Part shown: in pieces, positions 37,734-43,660 of the stretch
Numbering within the stretch: the stretch's first letter is position 1
Layout of the letters: each line of letters opens with the position of its first letter
Assembly: GCA_003134685.1 (NCBI GenBank)
Contig: PLCA01000013.1
Location: 106,373-170,372 of the forward strand
DNA length: 64,000 bases
Reading direction: 5' to 3'
Source of the DNA: Gemmatimonadota bacterium
GTDB taxonomy: Bacteria; Gemmatimonadota; Gemmatimonadetes; Gemmatimonadales; Gemmatimonadaceae
The notes under the pieces: model-generated
The model's database searches: none
What the model was told of the DNA's origin: nothing
Seen by the model: only the letters and a program-made list of their open reading frames with translations
Position numbers and translations under genes: made by a program

Positions 37734-37979
37734 CCTCAAGATAGCCAGTGCGCGGTCGAGTCCTTCCCCTGAGAAGTCCTGCGTCGGCGACGCATCGAAT
37801 TGCTGGCGCGAATGCAACAGGTTCACGAGCTCTGGCGCGGGCGGCTTCTGCCAAGTGATTGACTTACAACAACTTGCACTTCCGACCCCCTCGGCCCGGG
37901 GAATGCCAAGGGGGTAGGCAGCGGCGGATGCCCGCTCAACAAGAAGCCACGCTTCGGCGCGGTAGCCAATGCCAAAAAA
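37734..37979. other. Gap before the RES/Xre locus
   Basis: I see no gene here. The stretch has a CCCCCTCGGCCCGGGGAATGCCAAGGGGGT hairpin-prone piece (about 37887-37917) and ends in the terminator below. The sense of transcription reaching it is unknown; it could hold a small RNA ending at 38011, but nothing identifies one. Confidence 0.3.
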
Positions 37980-38011
37980 GGTGGGTCCCCCTCTCAAGGC
38001 CCACCTTTTTT
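37980..38011. terminator. Intrinsic terminator
   Basis: GGTGGG and CCCACC form a stem around a 14-base loop, preceded by AAAAAA and followed by TTTTTT, so it can work on both strands. It insulates the toxin-antitoxin promoter just downstream. Confidence 0.85.
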
Positions 38012-38029
38012 CTGCCCGTCAGCCAGGTA

Positions 38030-38080
38030 TTGCGTGTGTCCAGATCTGGACATAGATTGAGTTGTGTCCATTTCTGGAGT
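38030..38080 (+). promoter_or_regulatory. Promoter and twin operators of the RES/Xre locus
   Basis: TTGCGT (38030-38035) and TAGATT (38053-38058) are spaced by 17 bases and look like -35 and -10 boxes. The spacer holds the perfect palindrome TGTCCAGATCTGGACA (38037-38052). A second, imperfect copy TGTCCATTTCTGGAGT lies at 38065-38080. Binding by the antitoxin would cover the promoter, the usual autoregulation of such systems. Confidence 0.72.
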
Positions 38081-38085
38081 CAACC

Positions 38086-38511
38086 GTGCCGGCTAGCGCC
38101 CTGCGAAAGCCACCCAGGGCCTCTCCCGTCAGTGAGAGCGCACAGGCGGGCGCGGGCCTGCGCACCTTTGCGCGCATCGCCGGTCGGTGGAAGCTGCCGG
38201 CCACCGATGCCATGGCGCTCCTGGGTGTGGAATCCCGCTCGACCTACTACGAGCTGCTGAAGCGCGCCCGCGGGAGCAGAGAGCTCAAGGGGTTGAGCAA
38301 GGATCAGCTCGACCGGCTTTCGTATGTTCTGGGAATCTACGAAGCCATCAGGGTTCTCTTTCCGCACAGTGAGGAGACGCGCGACGGCTGGGTGTCGCGC
38401 GCCAACAGCGCGCCGATGTTTGGCGGCCGTTCTCCGCTCGAGACGATGCGCTCGAGCATGATCGGGCTCTATCAGACATTGGCGCACCTCGCCGCCGCGC
38501 GAGGCGGGTGA
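38086..38511 (+). CDS. MbcA/ParS/Xre-type antitoxin
   Basis: The 141-residue product has an Xre-like helix-turn-helix region (about residues 25-75: ATDAMALLGVESRSTYYELLKRA) and the C-terminal DUF2384 toxin-binding part (LSYVLGIYEAIRVLFP ... WVSRANSAPMFGGRSPLETM). It should neutralise the RES protein downstream and repress its own promoter. I chose GTG 38086 because GGAG lies 6 bases upstream; TTG 38062 in the track would sit inside the second operator. Confidence 0.87.
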   Translation: MPASALRKPPRASPVSESAQAGAGLRTFARIAGRWKLPATDAMALLGVESRSTYYELLKRARGSRELKGLSKDQLDRLSYVLGIYEAIRVLFPHSEETRDGWVSRANSAPMFGGRSPLETMRSSMIGLYQTLAHLAAARGG

Positions 38512-38587
38512 TCGTCTGGCATCGTCCTCCGAAAAAGGGCCCCAGGTCGAGCCGAAGCGACTGGCGTGGAAGAGAACTGTAAAGCTC

Positions 38588-39238
38588 GTGGCGACCGTTT
38601 TCCCGCCGATCGATTTGTTCGAGGACGTCGCGGATGCGAAGGATCTCGATGCGCTCCTGGCGCTTCGCGCGCGGACGGATCCGCTGGTGAGCGACAGGAT
38701 CGGCCCCGCCCTCCAGATTCCGCCTGAGGAGCGCGTCTACGGTCCCGGCGCCGGCTACGTCATGGCGCCGTTCGCCTATCCGTCTCCGGATGGCACGCGC
38801 TTCGGACCACCGGCGCTTCGCGCTCTATCGTTCGGCGTATACTATGCGGCGAGAGATGAAGCGACGGCGATCGCCGAGGTGAAGCATCATCGCATCGCGT
38901 TTCTGGAAGCGACGCGCGCGGCCGCGCAGGACTTCGATTTCGAGGTGCTCAACGCTCCGGTCCGCGGCGCGCACTTCTACGACCTGAGAGACCGGCACCG
39001 CGAATTCAAAGCCGTCTACTCTCCCACCGACTACTCCAGCTCGCAGAAACTCGGCGCCGCGCTCCGCGAGAAAGGCGCGGATGGAATCGCCTACGACAGC
39101 GTCCGCCGCGAAGGAGGGGAGTGCGTGGCGGTCTTCCGACCGAGATGCGTTGGGCCAGCGCGACCCGTGAAGAATCTCATCTTCAGGTGGGATGGCGAGG
39201 CTATCACCGCCGTGCTCGAAACGCAGCGGTTGGCGTAA
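38588..39238 (+). CDS. RES-domain NAD+-depleting toxin
   Basis: The protein matches the RES family: YGPGAGYVMAPFAYPSPDGTRFGPPALRALSFGVYYAARDEATAIAEVKHHR contains the Arg, Tyr and Glu region seen in RES toxins, and DGIAYDSVRREGGECVAVFRP carries the conserved Ser. Characterised members break down NAD+ and stop growth. At 216 residues it is complete. The start GTG is 76 bases after the antitoxin gene, with only a weak ribosome binding site, so lower toxin output is plausible. Confidence 0.87.
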   Translation: MATVFPPIDLFEDVADAKDLDALLALRARTDPLVSDRIGPALQIPPEERVYGPGAGYVMAPFAYPSPDGTRFGPPALRALSFGVYYAARDEATAIAEVKHHRIAFLEATRAAAQDFDFEVLNAPVRGAHFYDLRDRHREFKAVYSPTDYSSSQKLGAALREKGADGIAYDSVRREGGECVAVFRPRCVGPARPVKNLIFRWDGEAITAVLETQRLA

Positions 39239-39251
39239 GGGCCGCCCGAAG

Positions 39252-39632
39252 TCAGGGCACAGACGGTGGCGAAAGGCTGAAGTCGATCGTTTGCAGCGAT
39301 CCCTTGCATTCGACCTGCTGGCCCGTCCCGGCGAAGCCCGGGCCCGACGCGCCGAGCGCGATCCCGAACCCATTTCCCAGACAGGGGCTGTTGACGGATT
39401 GGGCAAGCGAATAGTGCCCCTGCGCATCGGTAGTCGTGCGGGCCAGGTCCTGGTCGCTGTTGCACCCAAAAATGGGGCACGGCGGATAGAGTTGAATCAG
39501 CGCTCCCGCAACCGGTTGCCCGGTGGCCTGCGCGGTGACAGTCCCAGCGAGATGAAGCGTAACCTTGTCAGGGCCGGTAATGCCGCAGCCGGCCGCCGAA
39601 AAGATCAGCAACGATAGAATGCTTCGCCTCAT
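39252..39632 (-). CDS. Small lipoprotein with carboxypeptidase-regulatory-like domain
   Basis: MRRSILSLLIFSAAGCG is a lipoprotein signal with lipobox SAAGC. The rest (VTLHLAGTVTAQATGQPVAGALIQLY ... RTTTDAQGHYSLAQS) has the beta-sandwich pattern of carboxypeptidase-regulatory-like domains, used in surface attachment or ligand binding. It converges on the RES toxin gene, 14 bases away. A GGAGG site precedes the ATG. Confidence 0.75.
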   Translation of the reverse strand: MRRSILSLLIFSAAGCGITGPDKVTLHLAGTVTAQATGQPVAGALIQLYPPCPIFGCNSDQDLARTTTDAQGHYSLAQSVNSPCLGNGFGIALGASGPGFAGTGQQVECKGSLQTIDFSLSPPSVP

Positions 39633-39819
39633 GAATACCTCCAGTCATCGTGGGCGCACCAACCGAAACGCGAGCACAGGTTGCCGCTTTGCGTCGGTTG
39701 GTTCTATACGTCGGTTTACGTATGAGCAGTCGGCTGTCGCAACGGGAGCGGGCGAGGTAATCGTTCCGTACGCAAGCGAATGATGCCGAGTGGGGACTGC
39801 TTGCCTTTACCATCCGCGC

Positions 39820-40212
39820 ATGTCAGCAGCACGGCAGGCACTCGGACTGAAGGGCGAGCGAGTCGCGGAGCGATGGCTCACGGTTCACGGTTGGGAGATA
39901 GCGGAGCGGCGATTCAAGAATGGCCACCGCGACATCGACCTCGTCGCGACACGCGAAGCTCGAGATGGGGTGGAGCGAACGGTCGCGTTCGTCGAAGTGA
40001 AGACTCGCGCGAATGATTCTTTCGGCGGTCCCGTAGCGGCCGTGAGCTGGCGGAAACAGCGCGAGCTCAGCCGCTCCGCCAAGGTCTGGATGTCGCGCTT
40101 TCAGCGTCCGGGTGACACTTTTCGTTTCGATGTCATCGGCGTAATTCTCGGCGCCCAAAACGTCCGCGTCCAACACATAGAGAACGCCTTTCTTCTACCA
40201 ACGAAAGCTTGA
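39820..40212 (+). CDS. YraN/UPF0102 family endonuclease-like protein
   Basis: This protein (about 130 residues) has the YraN pattern: GLKGERVAERWLTVHGWEIAERRFKNGHRDIDLVATRE and VAFVEVKTRANDSFGGPVAAVSWRKQREL. The Asp and Glu-x-Lys in these stretches form a restriction-endonuclease-like fold; its biological role is unsettled. The track starts 10 codons upstream, but ATG 39820 matches the family N-terminus. Confidence 0.88.
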   Translation: MSAARQALGLKGERVAERWLTVHGWEIAERRFKNGHRDIDLVATREARDGVERTVAFVEVKTRANDSFGGPVAAVSWRKQRELSRSAKVWMSRFQRPGDTFRFDVIGVILGAQNVRVQHIENAFLLPTKA

Positions 40213-40430
40213 TGCGCAGGGAACCTCAACCGAGAAAACTTGCGCTAATCGGCGAAGCTTCTTCTTCCAACGAGAGTGTGAAGCGCGCCTGGCCGAGGGT
40301 TTGTCGATGTGCTCGGAAGGGCGGCTGGGCAACGGTTTGAATCTGATTGGACTCTTCTCCGATAAAGCTTGCGCTGATGGGCGCAGCTTCGTAGTTTGTT
40401 CGGTGGCCCTATTTGGGCTTTTTTACCTGC
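40190..40430 (+). promoter_or_regulatory. recA leader with repeated hairpins and an attenuator-like stem
   Basis: Two related hairpins, AACTTGCGCtaatcGGCGAAGCTT (40237-40260) and AAGCTTGCGCtgatggGCGCAGCTT (40365-40389), stand upstream of recA. They are followed by GCCCtatttGGGCTTTTTT (40406-40424), an intrinsic-terminator-like stem 46 bases before recA. The layout suggests transcription from upstream with conditional termination. I recognise no LexA-type box. Confidence 0.5.
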
Positions 40431-40469
40431 CTTTTTTTGGCCTAAACGTCTAACGACAGGGTGAGCGAG

Positions 40470-41513
40470 ATGGCTGTTTCGACGGTTCAGGAAGACAAGA
40501 AGAAGGCCTTGGGCCTGGCGATCGCGCAGATCGAAAAGAACCACGGCAAGGGCGCGATCATGAAGATGGGTTCGACCGATTCGCGCGTCCGTGTCGATGC
40601 GATCTCCACGGGCGCCATCAACCTCGACGCCGCCATCGGTGTCGGTGGAATCCCGCGTGGCCGCGTGACCGAGATCTACGGTCCTGAGTCGAGCGGCAAG
40701 ACCACGCTCTGCCTCCACGTCGTCGCCAACGCGCAGAAGGCGGGCGGAACCGCCGCCTACATCGACGCCGAGCATGCGCTCGATACCGACTACGCGATCA
40801 AGCTCGGCGTCGACGTCGAGAACCTCCTCGTCTCGCAGCCGGACACCGGTGAGCAGGCGATGGAGATCTGCGAGATCCTCGTCCGCTCGGGCGCCGTCGA
40901 TGTCGTCGTGATCGACTCGGTCGCGGCACTCGTGCCGAAGGCCGAGATCGAGGGCGACATGGGTGACTCGCACATGGGTCTCCAGGCGCGCCTCATGAGC
41001 CAGGCGCTGCGCAAGCTCACCGGCGCGATCGCCCGCTCCAGGACCTCCGTCATCTTCATCAACCAGCTCCGCGAGAAGATCGGCGTGATGTTCGGCAACC
41101 CCGAGACGACGACCGGGGGCCGGGCGCTCAAGTTCTATGCGTCGGTGCGCCTCGACATCCGCCGCATCGCGCCCGTGAAGGAGAAGGAAGAGGTGATCGG
41201 GTCGCACGTCCGCGTGAAGGTCGTGAAGAACAAGGTCGCGCCGCCGTTCAAGCAGGCCGAGTTCGACATTATGTACTCGGAGGGCATCAGCCACGCGTCG
41301 CTCGTGCTCGACATCGCGGCCGAGTCGGGAATCATCGACAAGTCCGGCGCGTGGTACAGCTACGGCGCGCAACGAATTGGTCAGGGTCGTGAGAATGCGA
41401 AGATGTACCTCAAGGACAATCCCGCGCTGCTCGCCGAAGTCGAGGAGAAGGTGAAGACCGTCCTCGGCATCAAGCCTCCGGTCGACGAGGTCGAGGTCGA
41501 GCTGGCGGATTGA
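40470..41513 (+). CDS. recA: Recombinase RecA
   Basis: RecA forms filaments on single-stranded DNA for homologous recombination and SOS induction. Walker A is GPESSGKTT, with [23 protein letters not shown] at the N-terminus, [20 protein letters not shown] (Walker B), and [22 protein letters not shown]. The length of 347 is typical and ends in an acidic tail. I prefer ATG 40470 over GTG 40461, as an AGG-type site lies at a good distance and the family start MAVSTVQ... fits. It overlaps recX. Confidence 0.98.
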   Translation: MAVSTVQEDKKKALGLAIAQIEKNHGKGAIMKMGSTDSRVRVDAISTGAINLDAAIGVGGIPRGRVTEIYGPESSGKTTLCLHVVANAQKAGGTAAYIDAEHALDTDYAIKLGVDVENLLVSQPDTGEQAMEICEILVRSGAVDVVVIDSVAALVPKAEIEGDMGDSHMGLQARLMSQALRKLTGAIARSRTSVIFINQLREKIGVMFGNPETTTGGRALKFYASVRLDIRRIAPVKEKEEVIGSHVRVKVVKNKVAPPFKQAEFDIMYSEGISHASLVLDIAAESGIIDKSGAWYSYGAQRIGQGRENAKMYLKDNPALLAEVEEKVKTVLGIKPPVDEVEVELAD

Positions 41514-41977
41514 CGCGCCCCCGGCCGACGGCGTACAACTACGCGCTGAGCCTGCTGGCGGCGCATCCTTACGCCTCGATCGGGCTGCGCCGAAAACTGA
41601 TTCAGAAGGAATACCCGGCGGCGGACACGGATGACGTGATCCGCCGCCTTCTCGATAATGGGCTTCTGAACGACGCGAAATTCGCCGAGCAGTACGCGCG
41701 CTCGAAGATGCTGAGCACGGGCGCGTCCAAGCGGCGGCTCACGCAGGATCTCTATCGCAAGGGGATCAAGGGCGAAGTCGCGACAACCGCCATCGCCGCT
41801 GTGGTCGAGCAGGACGAGATCGATCCCGCCGCGCTCATGGAGCGGGTGGCGCGGAAAAGGCTCGCGCAGCTCGGCGATCTCGAGCCCGTTGTTCTCCGCC
41901 GCCGGCTCTTCGCTTTCCTTGCGCGCCGCGGGTACGATCTGGACGAGATCAAATCCGTCGTCTCGCGGTTAGCCTAG
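41510..41977 (+). CDS. recX: RecX regulatory protein
   Basis: RecX binds RecA and limits filament growth. The three-helix repeats are visible: [52 protein letters not shown], and [26 protein letters not shown] at 41510 overlaps the recA stop, which is a common arrangement. Its end runs directly into the first long repeat. Confidence 0.9.
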   Translation: MTRPRPTAYNYALSLLAAHPYASIGLRRKLIQKEYPAADTDDVIRRLLDNGLLNDAKFAEQYARSKMLSTGASKRRLTQDLYRKGIKGEVATTAIAAVVEQDEIDPAALMERVARKRLAQLGDLEPVVLRRRLFAFLARRGYDLDEIKSVVSRLA

Positions 41978-41989
41978 AGCTGCATCTTT

Positions 41990-42452
41990 GTCGGTGCGTC
42001 GGAGGGGATCCTCTTCGGCTCCAGGCTCTCGCTCGTGGCGGCACCAACCTTTGGTGCGGGTGCCTGTTGTGTCGCGCTTTGTGGAGTCGTACCGATCTCT
42101 CTGTCGCTCGTGGGTTGTCGCCTACGAGGACCCCCTCCGACTCCCCTTCGAGTGCATCGCTCGGTTAAGCACTCGACCTCGCGCCTCCTTCAGTCAGAGA
42201 TCGTTGCGCGGGAGCGCGCCGAGCGAAGCTCGGCGGGTCCGTGAGAGAGTCAGCGGGCGCGCGGATCGCCCCTGAACGCGCGCGCTGTTGCGACACTGTG
42301 CAGGGAGGTGAGGGTGTGCTCGGAGGGAGCGGCCGGAGCCAGCGCCGCTGCCAGGCGGCGCGGTTCAGCGAGCCGCAAGGCGAAGCTGAAGGCGAGAGCT
42401 CCCGCAGAGGACACCCTCACCGACCACATACAGAGATGCCAGTCGAAACGCG
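41990..42452. repeat. Long structured repeat, copy A
   Basis: This copy closely matches 43178-43632 in the same direction. Module 1 (41998-42141) has arms GTCGGAGGGGATCCTC / GAGGACCCCCTCCGAC. A middle hairpin CGCCGAGCgaaGCTCGGCG lies near 42217. Module 2 (42308-42420) has an outer stem GTGAGGGTGT...ACACCCTCAC and GGGAGC/GCTCCC, enclosing GCGCCGC[TGCCAG]GCGGCGC and a second hairpin TTCAGC..GCCgcaaGGC..GCTGAA. The track ORFs here (41988-42275 and 42241-42465) are not convincing as genes. Confidence 0.85.
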
Positions 42453-42456
42453 GGCT

Positions 42457-43029
42457 CTAGGCTAACTCGCCGTGCGCGCGGGCGAACAACTCCGCGAGAT
42501 CGATTGTGAGCGGGGGATGCTCGGTCTGCGGTTGCCACTCGATAATCTCCGACAGCGTTTCTGCTCGCGTATCGGCGGGACGCCACCGGTCGATCACCCG
42601 CGCGTCAGAGTCGACGATCCAATATTCGCCCACCTGGAATCGCTGATACAGCAGGCGCTTTCGGTGCCGATCCGCGCGCGCGGTTGACGGAGACAGGATC
42701 TCGACCGCGAGCAGCAGAGATTTGATGTCTTTCCAGGATGTTGACTTCTGAACAAGATCGTGCGGGACGACGAAGATATCGGGCTCGACCACGTTTCGCG
42801 GATCGACTATCACGTCCCCCGGCGCAAAGAAGCCGTAGCCCACTGGGTACCGGGCCAGGTAGTTGGCTATCAGTCGGCCCAGCTCCCACTGCACGCGCTG
42901 GTGCCCGAACGCGGGCGGCGGAGTCACGAACAATTCGCCGTCGATGATCTCGTAGCGGTTCCCGTCTTCGGGAAGCGACTCGAGCATATCGTAGGTCCAT
43001 TCCTTCGTCGTCGCGGCGGCCATTCCCAT
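42457..43029 (-). CDS. Uma2-family (DUF820) restriction-endonuclease-like protein
   Basis: The 190-residue protein has the Uma2 pattern: YDMLESLPEDGNRYEIIDGELFVTPPPAFGHQRVQWEL, VVEPDIFVVPHD, LLAVEILSPSTARADRHRKRLLYQRFQVGEYWIVD. The PDxxx...ExL core is like PD-(D/E)XK nucleases; most family members have unknown roles. GAGGAG precedes the ATG by 8 bases. It is on the opposite strand to recX and alaS and lies between two copies of a long repeat, so it was probably brought in with them. Confidence 0.88.
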   Translation of the reverse strand: MGMAAATTKEWTYDMLESLPEDGNRYEIIDGELFVTPPPAFGHQRVQWELGRLIANYLARYPVGYGFFAPGDVIVDPRNVVEPDIFVVPHDLVQKSTSWKDIKSLLLAVEILSPSTARADRHRKRLLYQRFQVGEYWIVDSDARVIDRWRPADTRAETLSEIIEWQPQTEHPPLTIDLAELFARAHGELA

Positions 43030-43177
43030 ACTCTAAACTCCTCGGCGAAAGGCGAGCAAGAGCGCATTTCGGCACCATAGCTTTCCACGGGCGTGCGAGC
43101 GTCACCGTCACGCTCCCGCAGGCAGCGAACTCGCGCACGCCGTCGTCTCGCGTCTGAGCTAGCCGGCCCCTCGTTTC
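43030..43177. other. Spacer between the Uma2 gene and repeat copy B
   Basis: This 148-base spacer must hold the Uma2 promoter. The end of it, CGTCGTCTCGCG at about 43141, also occurs in the last codons of recX just before copy A (41958), so the repeated unit may begin slightly earlier than copy A's non-coding part. No gene is seen. Confidence 0.4.
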
Positions 43178-43632
43178 CGGTACGTCGGAGGGGGTCCTCT
43201 TCGGCTCCAGGCTCTCGCTCGTGGCGGCACCGACCTGTCGTGCGTGGCCGTGTTGTATTGCGCTTTGCGGGGGCGTACCGATCTCTCTGTCGCTCGTGGG
43301 TTGTCGCCTACGAGGACCCCCTCCGCCTTCCCATGGGATACTCGGCGTTGCCATGCGTTCGCCGCCGCGCCTCGCTCGTCTGAGATCGTCGCGCGGCAGC
43401 GCGCCGAGCGAAGCTCGGCCTATCCGTGAGAGAGACACGGGCGCGAATGGCCTTCGACGCGCGCGCTGTTGCGACACTGTGCAGGGAGGTGAGGGTGTCC
43501 TCGGAGGGAGCGGCCGCAGCCAGCGCCGCCGCCAGGCGGCGCGGTTCAGCGAGCCGCAAGGCGACGCTGAAGGCGAGAGCTCCCGCAGAGGATACCCTCG
43601 CCGACCACATACAGAGATGCAAGCCGGAGCGC
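43178..43632. repeat. Long structured repeat, copy B
   Basis: This is a second copy of 41990-42452. Module 1 is 43184-43327, module 2 is 43489-43601, and the middle hairpin GCCGAGCgaaGCTCGGC and the loop GCCgcaaGGC are kept. Differences from copy A are concentrated between the modules and in loops. It ends 28 bases before the alaS start, so it lies in the alaS leader region. Confidence 0.85.
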
Positions 43633-43660
43633 GACAAAAGGAGCGCGTATATTTACGAGC

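Noticed and set aside
37887-37970. Possible tRNA or small RNA before the terminator at 37980
   Set aside because: No cloverleaf, T-loop or anticodon arm could be recognised, and no known RNA motif was seen.
39565-39783. A 72-codon plus-strand frame over the lipoprotein start and spacer
   Set aside because: It overlaps the start of the minus-strand lipoprotein and has no ribosome binding site or recognisable product.
41988-42275. Similar 95-residue frames in both long repeats (RRRGSSSAPGSRSWRH...YRSLCRSWVVAYEDPLRLP)
   Set aside because: The frames are alike because the DNA is duplicated. The kept stems and lack of a ribosome binding site or known domain fit a non-coding structure better, though a genome-wide test of codon substitution would settle it.
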